A stretch of DNA of 64,000 nucleotides from Prorocentrum cordatum (GCA_963575745.1 CAUYUJ010005002.1:954979-1018978); one strand, 5' to 3'. Positions 33,355 through 44,499 are shown, counted from the stretch's first letter. The notes: a model not told the origin generated them from the sequence alone. Numbers and translations: made by a program.

Positions 33355-34376
33355 AGCAGGACCAGTGTAAACCCAAGACTCATCAAGGAAGTTGGAATAC
33401 TCACTCCCTTCGAGCTCCCCCTTCGTAGGCCCCTACAAGAATTCAGGTCCACTGGAGGAAATGCACCGTTGTGAGAGAATACTTTGAAGGTTCGGGAGCG
33501 TGCCATAATACCATTCTTTTGATTTCAGCGCCACGAATCAATTTGATTGTTGCGTCTTGACGATCCTGAATCGTGCCAGAACCCAGTTCCTGGGACTTCA
33601 ACACCGCGAATCCACGGGATTGCTGCGCCTGACAATCTTGAATCGTTCCAAAACACCGTATCTGCCGCGTTAGCCATACGGATCCGTGAAATTCTTGCGA
33701 GACTTGAACATGTGAGCGCGCGGCCACATCTTGAAAAGCAGCCGCCCTTAACCCGCGAAACTCTTGCACTCTCTTTTAGAAGAAAACGCGCGGCGCTCAG
33801 GCGAGAGCCACATGTTGAAAACGGCCCGCCCTCAACCCGTGAAGCTTTTGCAACTGTTTAAGACAATGTGCGCGGCTCTAAGGCGAGAGCCACATTTTGA
33901 AAACGGCCCGCTTGCAATCCGTGGAGCGTTTGCAACTTTTAAGGCGAATGTGCGTGGCGCCAATGCGAGAGCCTCATTTTGAAAAGTATCCGCCCTCCGT
34001 CCGGGAAACCGTTGCAAATTGCAAGCTTCAGGATCATAAGTGGTGAGGAAGTCCCATGCGAAACGTCTGGCCCGCCTTTTCGACCGAACTGGGGGTGCGA
34101 CGGGGAGGAGTCGTTTAGAAGGGAAATGAATGGAGGAGAGGGAACAGGAGGAGGAGGTGGAGGAGGAAGAGGAGGAGGAGGAGGGGGAGGAGGAGGAGGA
34201 GAGGAACGGAGGAGGAGGCTGTGCGGCCCCCCCTCAGCATTCGGCGGACGTCCTGCTTCTCTGATTGTGTTTAGGGTGCCATGCCTCGGTTGTAGTGTAA
34301 ACGCGTGCAGAAAGGAGAACGAGGAGGACGAGGAGAAGGAGGACGAGGAGGAGGAGGACGACGAGGAGGAGGATCA
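33355..34376 (+). repeat. 85-bp-type composite repeat, copy A
   Basis: The head (33363-33700) carries TAGGCCCCTACAA and TGCGTCTTGACGAT. Four roughly 85-bp units (33715-34020) carry AATGTGCGCGGC, AAGGCGAGAGCCACATTTTG and CCGCCCTC..CCGTGAA. The tail carries GAGGAAGTC(C/T)CA and AACTGG...GCGAC. The copy ends in GGA-rich sequence (34130-34205 and 34318-34375). The next copy starts immediately. Confidence 0.82.
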
Positions 34377-35195
34377 GTGCAAATCCAAGAGTCGTCAAAG
34401 ATGTTGGAGTACACCCTCCCTCCAAGCTCCCTCTTCATAGGCCCCTACAACGGTTCATTTCCATTGAGGGAACTGCCTCGTTGGAAGACACCCGTTTGAC
34501 GACCTTGAGGCATGCCAAAACAGGGCTCTCCGGATTTCCACACCACGGAGCAACCTGATTGGTGCGTCTTGACGATTATGAATCGCGCCAGAACGCCATT
34601 CCTAAGACTTCAGCACAGAGAATCAATGTTTGGTATGCTGATGATGGGCATCCGTGAAACATTTGAACATGTTGTATACGAATGTGCGCGGCGTTAAGGC
34701 GAGAACCACATATTGAAAAGGAACCGCCCTCACTCCGTGAAATTCTTGCATTGTTTCAAACGAGTGTGCGCCGCGCTAAGGCGAGAGTCACATTTTGAAA
34801 GCGATCCGCCCTCAATCCGTGAAGCTCCTTGCATTTATTGAAGCGAATGTGCGCTGCGCTAAGACGAGAGCCACATTTTGAAAACGATCCGCCCGCAAAC
34901 CGTGAAGCACCTTGCAATTTTTGAAAGCGAATGTGCGCCGCGCTAGGGCGAGAGCCACATTTTGAAAGCCACCCGCCCTCCATCTGGCGAGGAAGTCTCA
35001 GGCGGAACACCCAGCCCTCCCTAAAAACTGGCCTCGGGTTGCGACAGGGAGAAGTGATTTATAAGGAAACGAACAGAAATCACGGAGGAGCAGGTGGAGG
35101 AGGAGCTGGAGAAGGAGCTAGATGAGGAGGAGAAGGAGTTGGAGGAGGAAGACGAAGAGCAGGAGGAGGTGGAGGAGACGGAGGAGGGCGGGAGC
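34377..35195 (+). repeat. 85-bp-type composite repeat, copy B
   Basis: The same order as copy A: head 34378-34640 (AAATCCAAGAGTCGTCAAAG, TAGGCCCCTACAA, GTGCGTCTTGACGAT), four roughly 85-bp units at 34680-34985, tail with GAGGAAGTCTCAGGCGGAAC and GCGACAGGGAGAAGT, then GGA-rich sequence at 35080-35195. The head-to-tail arrangement shows that the whole 0.8-1.0 kb composite was duplicated as one unit. Confidence 0.82.
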
Positions 35196-35510
35196 TCGAT
35201 GCGGCGACGAAACGAGGAAGTCCTGCTCCTGCTCCAGATCGTCATCCTGCTACTGCTGCTGCTGTTGCTGCTCCTCCCTCTCTTCCTCCTTCGCCTCGGG
35301 ATTGAGAGGCCGAGGAGGAGGCAGGATGGAGGGGAAGGAATGAGATGAGCGGGCTGGTGAGCGGGGAGCGGATGACGAGGGCGGTGGTGGAGGAGGCGGG
35401 GAGGTGAGCGGGAACTGGACCACGAGAAAGCATGAGCGGAAGACGGATTACGGAGGAGGGGCAGTGGCGGGGAGCGGGATGACGGATGACGGATGATGGA
35501 GGACGGATGG
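35196..35510. other. CTG/CTC and GGA-rich spacer
   Basis: TGCTACTGCTGCTGCTGTTG near 35247 and GATGACGGATGACGGATG near 35478 are short tandem words. No gene is seen. Confidence 0.5.
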
Positions 35511-35514
35511 CAAG

Positions 35515-36010
35515 GAGACCTTTCATACGTTTCGTGGCCTTCACGGGAGCACTACCGAAGGCCCCGGTGACTGCATTCGCATGGCGGCCCCACGCCCTAT
35601 TCGGCACACCTCTCCCACGTTCCATGGCCACATACGGGGCCTCCACCAGAGGCCCCAGAGGCTGCGCTCGCCTGGCGACCCCGTGCCGGATGCGGCACAT
35701 CCCTCACACGCTTCGCGGCCCAACGGGAGCTCCACCGAGGGATGCAGAGGCTGCGCTCGCATGGCGGCCCCGCAGCCGATCCGGCACACCTCTCACACGT
35801 TTCAAGGCCCCTATGAGGAGCTCGGCCGAAGGTCCCAGTTGCGGGGTCCGCACGCGGACGTCGCACCGAGTTCTGCGCACACCTCGTGCGTTTCGTGGCC
35901 CCGTAGGGAGCTCCACCGAGAGCCCTAGTTGCTGCGTTCGCATGGCGGCCCCTCGCCCTTTTCGGCGCACCCCTCATGCGTTTCGCGTCCCCGTGAGGGG
36001 CTCCACCAAA
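35515..36010 (-). repeat. Inverted copy of the 90-bp minisatellite
   Basis: Units read CGCATGGCGGCCCC, CGCCC(T/G)ATTCGGCACACC, TC(T/A)CACACGTTTCG and GGCCCC..GGGAGCTCCACCGA. This is the reverse complement of the unit at 7040-7995. The array is followed by TTATTCACAACTGCATATGG and TTGAGTTCTTCGCC, the reverse complement of the head at about 6970-7005. Both the array and its flank are therefore shared. Confidence 0.87.
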
Positions 36011-36059
36011 GAGGATGCTCGCACTCCTGTTATTCACAACTGCATATGGTTGAGTTCTT

Positions 36060-38078
36060 CGCCAGGGTAATTTTGAAAATGGTAGAACGTGGCCCTGCCG
36101 TTTCCAGGGCGTACCGTGGGAGGATGGCGATGATTGTGATGAGAAGGAATACGAGGAGTCGGGGGAGGGTGGGAGGGGATGAATTGGAAGGTGAACTGGA
36201 GGAGTACGAGGACGACGATGATCATGATGTTGATGGAGAAGGTTAAGATAAAGAGGACGTGGACCAGCAGTCAGAGTAGGAGGGGCCCTGTTGTGGTCTG
36301 CGTGTGGAGGGGTGTCTATAGTCTTGCCCGAAGCTTGCCTTCCACGAGCTCCCCTTCTGGAGGGAGCATTTGGCCTTTCCGAGCAGAGATTTCTTCAGGC
36401 CTCTGCTTTCCGAGCTCGTTTACGACCGTCCGCGCCTCGCCGAGCTCGATGCAACATCCAGGTCCAGCTCCCTCATCGCTCTCCTCCGCTGCCCCCTCCC
36501 CGTCCCCGTTCCCTCTCTGCTGCTCCGTCCCGTCATCTCCCTTTCTCAGGGTCGAGTTCGATCCGGCCGATCCGGTCCGATATCGATTCCGGCTGGCCTG
36601 ATCCGATTCCTTCCCGACACTCCGACGATCCAACGCGTTCCGATGCTTGCATGGTGCCGTTGTACCATGGTGCCGTTGTGCATCCTCGATTTGTCGATTC
36701 GATGTTGACCGCTCCAGGCAAGGGGGCCTGACCAATCTCATGCTGGCAGGGCTAATCTGCGGTAAGAGACGTATTGCTCTCGCCCCCCTTCTAAGGTCAA
36801 CGCAGGCGAGTATCGGTTATCCATATCCAGGCTCTGGCACTTTGCACAGGAAAGCCGTAGCACTGACAGACAGCTGACCTTCCAGATTTCCATCCATCCA
36901 TCCTCTCCCCGCTTCCCTCCTTCCTGTCTCACTTCATCACCCTTCCCTCTCCGCTGTTCCGGCACTCCCTCCCGCCCCCTCCCCTCCCTCCCCTCCTTGT
37001 TTCTTCCGTTCCCCCCCCTCTTCTCTCCTCCCTCTTCCCTCTCTCCCGTCAGTGTGGGAGAGCTGCTGGCCAGAGGGCGCGGCGGTGAGAGCAGGGGCCC
37101 TGCGGGGAGGCAAGAGGTCGGAGGCGATGTGGGGCGGATCAGGGAGTCTGGGGCAGGGTGATGATGGAGGGGCGATGCGACGCGATTCTTCTGACAACGG
37201 CCGCCCAGGAAGCCGGATATGCTATATATATACATAGATATATGTATGTATGTATATATACGTACACAGAAAAATAGAGAGAGAACGCGAGAGAGAGAGA
37301 GAAAGAGAAACAACAAAACAAAGAGAGGGATACATATAGAGAGAGAGAGGGAGAGAGAGAGAGAGATAGTTACAAGCCACATGATACACAAGAGCGCTCC
37401 CAGAGTACAAGGGCGTGCTGACGAGCAAGCTCGGGCAGGCTCGGACACGGGCTGCACAGGAGAGAAGGAGTAAAAAAAGATGGACGGTGCCGGCGAGCGA
37501 TGTCGGGCAGCGTGCTTCGCAGGGATGAAGGAGGACGAACAGATGGGAGGTGCCGACTTGCAATCAGCAGCGGGGCAGACCGGTGTGATCTGCTCCGGGT
37601 GGTAGTGGCTCAGCACTCGGGAGCGCCAGGGCCGTTCTGGCTGCCGTGGGGCGGCGAGGGCGCTGCCGGGAGCTCCGCCACCAGTGCTGGATCGCAGCAG
37701 CGCCGACGACTGCGCAGAACCGGTTGGCCCGCAGCAGTGTCAACAACTGCGCCGCCGGCAGCGCTGTCGGTGGCGCCGATTCCGCCGCCTGTGCGCGCAC
37801 CGAATACGGTGGGGGCGTTCCGTTAAGGAATGTGCCCAGGAGGCTTCAGACACTGGAGGGTTCCTTGTCTGATGAGGGCGGCGGTGATACCCATGGCCAA
37901 TGGACCACGATTGGCTTGCCACTGGCATCAGGCTCTGGATTCCTGATCGAAGGCTTTCTTACCCAGTGCCAACGCCGTGCCTCTCCGGTACTTCGACCGA
38001 CCGCCGCGGTGGCTTCAACCATTCTCGCAGCGCCACTCTAGCGGCCGCCACGAGACCGTTTCTTTTTTTGCTTGGGGC
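36060..38078. other. Unassigned region
   Basis: Mixed composition with CT-rich stretches (36890-37050). A small direct repeat of ATGGTGCCGTTGT occurs at about 36651 and 36669. No domain or RNA gene is recognised. The microsatellite at 37215-37370 is listed separately. Confidence 0.45.
37215..37370 (+). repeat. (TATG/TATA)n and (GA)n microsatellites
   Basis: TATATATATACATAGATATA and TGTATGTATGTATATATACG are followed by GAGAGAGAGAGAAAGAGA and similar runs to about 37368. Confidence 0.92.
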
Positions 38079-38218
38079 ATGACGGGCGTCATGGCCCCCG
38101 CTCCCCCCCCCCCCTATGACGTAGCGCACCCCTCCCCAGTGTGCTCCGGGCACTGCCGCCGTGCGCATTGGGATCCGCGTAGGTGTCCGCGCAGGAATTT
38201 GCATAGGAGTCTGGTCCG

Positions 38219-38220
38219 CA

Positions 38221-38280
<60 letters not shown>
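38219..38280 (+). repeat. (CGT)n microsatellite
   Basis: About 18 CGT triplets, followed by GCTTGTCGCTCGTCGCTCGT and GCGCGCGGACGCGGCTG. The downstream words recur after the second (CGT)n at 39545-39680. Confidence 0.95.
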
Positions 38281-38464
38281 GCCCGTGGCTTGTCGCTCGT
38301 CGCTCGTAGTTGTCGTGCGCGCGGACGCGGCTGAAGCCTGTTTTTTAATCTGGGCCGATGAGGGCAATCATCTAGGGCGGGGTGGAGGGGGGCGATGACG
38401 TCACGTTTCGCGCCGGCGGCGTATGGGAATGCCTAGGAATGACGGAGGACGGGCAGCGCCAGCA

Positions 38465-38750
38465 TGTGGGTGGCGCTTTGCACCACAACGCCTGTGTACA
38501 CCACAGTGCCTGCGTGCACCACAGCGCCTGTGTACACCACGCCGCCTCTGTACACCACAGCAGCCGCGTGCAACACAGCGTCAGTTTTGTGCCACCGTGC
38601 TTGCGGGCACAACTGCTCTTGTGCACACCCTGATCATCAACCGTGTGCAACACAGCACCAGTGTACACCATAATGCCTACGTGCGTTGCAGTGCCTGTGT
38701 GCACCACGGCGCCTGTGTGCACCACCGTGTGCAACACAGCACCACTGTTG
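38465..38750 (+). repeat. 21-bp minisatellite, forward block
   Basis: About a dozen units of GTGTACACCACAGCGCCT type (period 21), with variants GTGCACCACAGTGCC and GTGCAACACAGC. The block ends before TATATAGAATG at 38751. Confidence 0.9.
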
Positions 38751-39225
38751 TATATAGAATGTTAGAACAAATCCTTATGACAAAATGGAGCGTGTGTGGA
38801 TTCCACAGGAGACCATAGAAAATAATCATTATGGACATCGGAACGCCGCTGGAATCTACGAGTCCTCCCGAGTCCGCCCGGGTCATCCTACTTCCTCCCA
38901 TCTGCGTCCAAGAGGCTCCAGGTAAATTGGCCGTCCGAGAACTAACTGGACCGATCCAGACCGTTATGCGGTGCGCGCTGAGATGCGCACGTCCGCTGTA
39001 GCGCCAACCCGCACGACAGGGGGTAAGGAGGAGGAGGGGGAGGAGGAGGAGGAGGAGGAGGAGGAGGAGGAAAAGGAGGAGGAGTAGGAGGAGGAGGAGG
39101 AGGTGGTGGATGTGGAGGAGGGAGGAGGGAAGAACGTCGCATTCGATTATCAGCATTTTCCTGGCGTGGCGTCTAGTTGCCCGTAGAAGATCCTCACGTA
39201 CATGCTCCTTCTACTTGTCCCATGC
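38751..39225. other. Spacer between inverted 21-bp blocks, with (GGA)n
   Basis: Unassigned sequence, then (GGA)n at about 39028-39125 and further unassigned sequence. No gene is recognised. Confidence 0.55.
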
Positions 39226-39227
39226 AC

Positions 39228-39530
39228 GCAGGCATTGTGGTGTACACCAGCGCTACGTTGCACGCGGATGTTGTGGTGTAGACACGCGCTGTGGCGTGCA
39301 CAAGCGCTGCGGTGCACGCAAGCACTGTGGTGTACACAGGCGTTGTGATGCACATGGTAGCTGCGGTGTACACATATACACCGGGGCTGTAGTGTACGCG
39401 AGCACTGTGGTTTACACAGGCGCTGCGTTGCACACGGCTGTTGCGGTGTATGCAGGCGCTGTTGTATACACGCGCGCGCTGTGTTGCACGCGAGCGCTGC
39501 GGCGTACACAGGCGCAGTGTGGCATATCGC
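39228..39530 (-). repeat. 21-bp minisatellite, inverted block
   Basis: Units of GGCGCTGTGGTGTACACA type are the reverse complement of the block at 38465-38750, with comparable divergence. Confidence 0.88.
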
Positions 39531-39544
39531 CACCTACATGCTGC

Positions 39545-39616
39545 TCGCGTCGTCGTCGTAGTCGTCGTCGTCGTCGTCGTCATCGTCGTCGTCGTCATCG
39601 TCGTCGTCGTCGTCGT

Positions 39617-39673
<57 letters not shown>

Positions 39674-39690
39674 TTCTCTCGTCGCTCGTC
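39545..39690 (+). repeat. (CGT)n microsatellite
   Basis: About 45 CGT triplets with a few CAT and TGT interruptions. TCGCTCGTCGCTCGTCGCG and GCGGGCGCGGCTG follow, as at 38290-38335. Confidence 0.95.
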
Positions 39691-40086
39691 GCTCGTCGCG
39701 TCGCGCGCGCGGGCGCGGCTGCGGTGCCGGAGCCACACGGCGGGGGGGGCGTTACGTCATACCCCCCCTCGCCCCCCCCCCCACCCCCACGAATGTTGGA
39801 CACCTCCACAAATTGTGTAACAGGCGTCCAGAATCGAGTACCGCCAAGTACAGGCTTGGTTATTTGATGCAGGGACTGGACCACAAGGGTAGACAGTCCA
39901 CTGGTCCTGTGTTGCCAGCAGTGACGCGGCTATACGACGAGCTGGGGGACCCGTCGGTGGTGCTTCCTAGTCTGGCTTTGGTCCCCCATCTCGTCCCCTA
40001 ATGCTTGGCTTTTGCTGGGGAGCTGCGGCAAACGCCACTCAGCAGCGCAGTCTTGTGCGCATGAATCTCTCATGCGGGCCTTCCTG
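39691..40086. other. C/G-run-rich and unassigned sequence
   Basis: GGGGGGGGCGTTACGTCATA and a C-rich run lie at 39740-39790. Unassigned sequence follows. Confidence 0.4.
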
Positions 40087-40205
40087 CGGTAACGCTTTTG
40101 TCTTGCGCGGGCCTTGCGCAGGCCCTGCGCGGGTAACGTTTGTGTCTTGCGCGGGCCTTGCACAGGCCTTGCGCGGGTAACGTTTTTGTTTTGTGCAGGT
40201 CTTCG
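40087..40205 (+). repeat. Tandem repeat, about 50-bp units, 2.5 copies
   Basis: GGTAACG(C/T)TTTTGTCTTG, CGCGGGCCTTGCGCAGGCCC and TGCGCGGGTAACG recur. The GC-rich part CTTGCGCAGGCCCTGCGC can fold on itself. Confidence 0.8.
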
Positions 40206-41100
40206 GCGCTAGCGCACCAACCCCACTGGGTGCGAGTTTTTTCTCCAGAAGCGATTTATTTCAGAACGTGCTGTAAGTCACCCGGACGACTTTCGGCGCT
40301 CATTATGGGATCCCTAGGGACGCGTGTTCCCACCGCCACTGCACATAAGACTGGGGTTTCGCATTGCAGGCAGGCTGCAATTTTGCGCCCATCGTCCGTG
40401 TTTCATCGCACGGTGTAGAATCAATCCCATTAAGTGGGATAGACCCATTCAGGCTGCTGTGTCTTGCAGCGGAGCGTACGGCTCCCTCCTAGGTGATGAT
40501 TTTTTCGTCGGCCAATTTCGTGGCCCACCGTACTCCCCAGTATTGGGGCCAGTCCGGGGTGAGCGACTCGTGCAAGGCGCGGTCGCCCTTTCTTCTTGTT
40601 TCTCTGTTTCTCTTTTTCTTGGACCTGCCTCCTCGGAGGCAGGCCGCCGTCCTAGTCCTAGTCCCCCCCCCCCCATGACGCCCGTCATCGCCGAACATTA
40701 AAAGACGCTCTCCACCCGTGGCCGCCCCCAGAGCCCCTCCCTGCCGCCCTCCGTGGGGCCCCCTCTACTCGCCCCGACGCCGTGGCCTGACCGCCGCCGG
40801 CCTGCCTCACAGTCCCTCCCAATGGACACCCGGCGGACTGGACCCGATGCGCCCTTGGGCGTCGCGCAATGGGGGGGTCGTCGTAAACGGGGGGGGTGGC
40901 GAGGGTGGTCCGGAAAGGTGCCCAAACGGTACCTGAACGGGCCTTCCGGGGCTCCGGAGGGGCCCGAGAAGGGTAGGAAAGGGGACCGTTTCCGACCCCC
41001 CCATCTATGACCCCACCACTAAGCCACGCCCGACACCCGCCGTCCCCACAGTTCTGCACTCCCCCACGGACCTGTTTTTCCCAAGGCTCCCAAGATGCGG
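40206..41100. other. Unassigned region
   Basis: No gene is recognised. ATGACGCCCGTCAT at 40675-40688, after a C run, is the reverse complement of ATGACGGGCGTCAT at about 38079-38093. Confidence 0.45.
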
Positions 41101-41111
41101 GACGTGGAAAC

Positions 41112-41276
41112 GACCACAGCCACCGCTTTTCTTTTGTTGCCGCCTTCCAGCCAGCAGACACAAAGCAGTGGTTGTGGTCATTGTCGTTCAGCTTGGCACC
41201 AGGGAAATGACCACAACCACTGCTTCTTTTTCCGCCGGCTGGAAGGTGGCGCAAACAAGAAGCAGTGGCTGTGGTC
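41112..41276. repeat. Nested inverted repeat (two arm pairs)
   Basis: The inner arms at 41163-41182 and 41206-41225 (AAGCAGTGGTTGTGGTCATT and its exact reverse complement) enclose 23 bp. The outer arms at 41112-41152 and 41237-41276 begin with GACCACAGCCACCGC and end with AGCAGTGGCTGTGGTC. They pair over about 40 bp with a few mismatches. The two pairs are related in sequence to each other. Confidence 0.92.
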
Positions 41277-41519
41277 ATTTTCCCATCCCGCACAAGAGGA
41301 GCCCGAACCTGCCAGGTCGCCTGGTAGGTCTGGTCCGGTCCATCTGGCAGGTACTCAGTCCCCCCCGTTCCCATCCCTGCTGAGCTGACCCCTTCTCACT
41401 TCTCTTTCCTTTCCTCGGCTCGGACGCAATAGCCAGGCAGCCCTCTGGCCGCGGCAGGCTCCTAGGCCTTGTTGCCGCTGAAGTGCTTGACTCGGACTCT
41501 CTTCCTTCTCTCCTCTTTC

Positions 41520-41722
41520 GCAGGAGGAGGATGAGGACGCAGATGAGAGGAAGGATGAGGAGTATGACGAGGAGGAGGAGGAGGAGGAGGAGGAGGAGGA
41601 AGAGAAGGAGGAGGCAGAGGAGGAGGAGGGGGAGGAGCGGGAGGAGGAGCAGGAGCCTAAGCCGATAGGAGGAGTAGGAGGAGGAGGAGGAGGAGGAGGA
41701 GGAGGAGGAGGAGGAGGAGCCT
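41520..41722 (+). repeat. (GGA)n tract
   Basis: GGAGGAGGAGG stretches at 41568-41610 and 41670-41722 with AGAAGG and CAGAGG interruptions. Confidence 0.92.
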
Positions 41723-42180
41723 AAGCCATGCCAGCGTTCAAGCCTAAGCTGATACTGGGAATGGGGGGTCTCGGCATTAGAGGGGATGGGTGGGTACGAG
41801 AGAGATGCCATCAGCTCAGGTATTACTCATCACAAACTCGATATTGAATCCCTACTTTACACTCTGCGTCCCCTGTCTCTTTTTTACTTTCATTGAGACA
41901 CATGCTTATCTCGATCTCCCCTCGTTAGCATCCTCCTTGGATGGCGGTTATCATAATGATATTGTTACTCGTCGATTCTTCTCCCACCATCTTTCACATC
42001 GACGGCAGTCATTGTTACTCTAGCCCTTGGGCGCCCAGCTTTTGCTTTTACTCTTTATAGCTCCTGATCCGCACGGGCCTGCCGCCTAATTTGTTCACAC
42101 CGCTGCGTTAAGTCGACATTTGTTATTGGCGTCTGCTGCCAGGAGAATGCTGCAAGCCTCGCTTGTACGATGGCCAACGT
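41723..42180. other. Unassigned region
   Basis: Ordinary composition with no recognisable gene. The segment AAGCCTAAGC(T/C)GAT occurs near 41740 and 41655. Confidence 0.4.
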
Positions 42181-42182
42181 CA

Positions 42183-42420
42183 AAAAGGAGGAGGAGGATC
42201 AGGAGGCGCGGGAAGGGAAGACGGAGGAGGAGGAGGAGGAGAGGGGAAGGGAGGGGCAGGAGTTGGGAGAGGAAGAGAAGGAGGATGAACAGCAGGAACA
42301 GGAGGAGGATTAAGAGGAGGAGGCGGAGGAGGAGGAGGAGGAGGAGGAGGCAGAGGCAGAGGAGGAGTGGGGAGGTCGGTACAGGGGTGGGGGGAGCGGA
42401 AGGATGAGGAGACGCAGGCG
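42183..42420 (+). repeat. GGA-rich tract
   Basis: Interrupted GGAGGAGG and GGAAGGGAG words with a clean part near 42312-42350. Confidence 0.88.
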
Positions 42421-42860
42421 AAGGGTAGAAAGGCACCAGAGACGTGGACGGGATCGTGTGCTGGGACGATGGGCTCGCGGCCCTCCCCCTCTTCTCCTCC
42501 TGCCTTCCCCTTGTATTGTGCCCAACTCGTTTCCGACGCGCCCCGCCCTCTGCTGGATCCAGCTCGCCGCTGATCAAACATGTTGGGGGGATGGGGGTTG
42601 GGAGGACTGGGAACATGTGCCACGTGCAATGCACGTGGTGGGAGTTCCAGCAGAGCTGAACCGACGATTCATTCACACCGCGGGTGCAACAGATAAGAGC
42701 ATGAAGCTAGAATGGTGAATCACTTGCACTGGGGGACGAACAGATAGCACAAACAACTGTTCGGGGCAGATCGCACTCATGACCCTCCAGACCCTTAACC
42801 GCGCGATATCAGGTAGCACGCGTGTCCTCTCTGAGGTCAGACCATCGAGACAACGTGGAG
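42421..42860. other. Unassigned region
   Basis: No gene is recognised. It borders the 32-bp satellite. Confidence 0.35.
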
Positions 42861-42864
42861 GGGG

Positions 42865-44125
42865 ACAAGCAGATAGCACACGCCCAAGAGGAGGCAGGGC
42901 GGGGGGGGCGGCGGCTCCGGGGCTGCGAGGATGCCCCGAGCGGCGGCGCCGCGGATGTGAGGATGTCTCGAGCGGCGGCGCCGCGGCTGCGAGGATGCCC
43001 CGAGCGGCGGCGCCGCGGTTGCGAGGGTGTCTCCAGCGGAGGCACCGCGGATGTGCGGATGTCTCGAGCGGCGGCGCGCGGTTGCGAGGATGCCCCGAGC
43101 GGCGGCGCCGCGGTGGCGAGGATGTCTCGAGCGGCGGCGCCATCCCGCCCCCCCGCCCTGCCTCCTCTTGGGCGCGTGCTATTTGTCTGGCGCAGGGGCT
43201 GCGGGAGGCAGTGATGTGATTGACTCCGAGTGAGTTGCGGCTGCGGCCCCGCGGTTGCGAGGATGTCTCCAGCGGCGGCTCCGCGGCTGCGAGGATGTCC
43301 CGAGCGGCGGTGCCGCAATTGTGAGGGTGTCTCAAGTGGCGGCGCCGCGGATGTGAGGATGCCTCGAGCGGCGGCGCCGCGGTTGCGAGGATGCCCCGAG
43401 CGGCGGTGCCGCCGTCGTGAGGATGTCTCCAGCGGTGGCTCCGCGGCTGCGAAGATGTCCCCCCGAGCTGCGGTGCAGCAGTTGTGATGGTGTCTCGAGC
43501 GACAGCGCCGCGGATGTGAGGATGTCTCGAGCGGCGGCGCTGCGGATGTAAGGATGTTTCGAGCAGCGACGCCGCGGTTACGAGGATGCCCCGAGCGGCG
43601 GCGCCGCGGTGGCGAGGATGCCTCGAGCGGGTGTTCCGCGGCTGCGACGATGTTTCGAGCGGCGGCGCTATCCCGCCCCCCCGTCCTGCCTCTTCTTGGG
43701 CGCGTCCGATCTGTCTGGCGCAGGGTCTGCGGGAGTGATGTGATTGAATCCGAGTGAGTTGCGGCGGCAGCCCCGCGGTTGCGAGGATGTCTCGAGCGAC
43801 GGCTCCGCGGTCACGAGGATGCTCCGAGCGGCGGCGCTGGCGCAGGGTCCGAGGGAGGCAGTGATGTGATTGAGTCCAAGTGAGTTGCGGCGTCGGCCCC
43901 GCGGTTGCGAGGATGTCTCGAGCAGCGGCTCCGCGGCTGCGAGGATATCCCGAGCGGCGGTGCCGCGCTAATGAGGGTGTCCCGAGCGGCAGCTCCGCGG
44001 CTGCGATGATGTCTCGAGCGGCGGCGCCGCGGTTGCGAGGATGCCCCGAGCGGCGGCGCCGCGGTTGTGAGGGTGTCTCGAGCGGCGGCCCCAAGCGATT
44101 TCGCGATGCACCGAGGGGAGGGGGC
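42865..44125 (+). repeat. 32-bp minisatellite in three blocks with conserved spacers
   Basis: The unit contains GCGAGGATG(C/T)C(C/T)CGAGC and GGCGGCGCCGCGGTT (period 32). Blocks at about 42910-43140, 43240-43665 and 43770-44095 are separated by spacers with GCAGTGATGTGATTGA and CCGAGTGAGTTGCGGC. The first two spacers also carry CTTGGGCGCGT...TGTCTGGCGCAGG. Because 32 is not a multiple of 3, three units give a repeating 32-residue translation in every frame. This is not a protein gene. Confidence 0.9.
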
Positions 44126-44167
44126 GCACCAGGCAGATAGCACGCTGCCCCGAGGGGGGGACGCCCT

Positions 44168-44490
44168 TGCTCCTCCTCCTCCTCCTCCTCCTCCTCCTCC
44201 TCTTCCTCCTCCGCCTCCTCGTTTCCTCCTCCTCCTCCTCCTCCTCCTCCTCCTCCTCCTCCTCCGTTTCATCGTTCCTCCTCCTCCTCCTCTTTTTCCT
44301 GCTGCTCCTCGTGCTGCTCCCCCTCCCCACTCGACGCGGGGCAGGAGCCGCCCACAATATTTGTTTCATGAGGATGGTATCCCCCCTCGTGCTCCTCGCC
44401 CTCCTCCTGCTGCTCTCGTGTTCCTCGTGATTCACCTCCTCCTCCTCCTCCTTATCCTCCTCTTCTCCCTCCTTCTCCTCCGCCTCCTCC
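44168..44490 (+). repeat. (CCT)n tracts
   Basis: CCTCCTCCTCC stretches at 44168-44305 and 44425-44490 with unassigned sequence between. Confidence 0.92.
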
Positions 44491-44499
44491 TCGAGTCCT

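Noticed and set aside
35515-36010. Periodic HTPHTLRGP-type proteins at 7.0-8.0 and 35.5-36.0 kb
   Set aside because: They arise from the 90-bp minisatellite. Indels between units break any single frame.
42779-44094. Long frames on both strands over the 32-bp satellite
   Set aside because: Periodic translations in all frames (unit not a multiple of three) are explained by the repeat.
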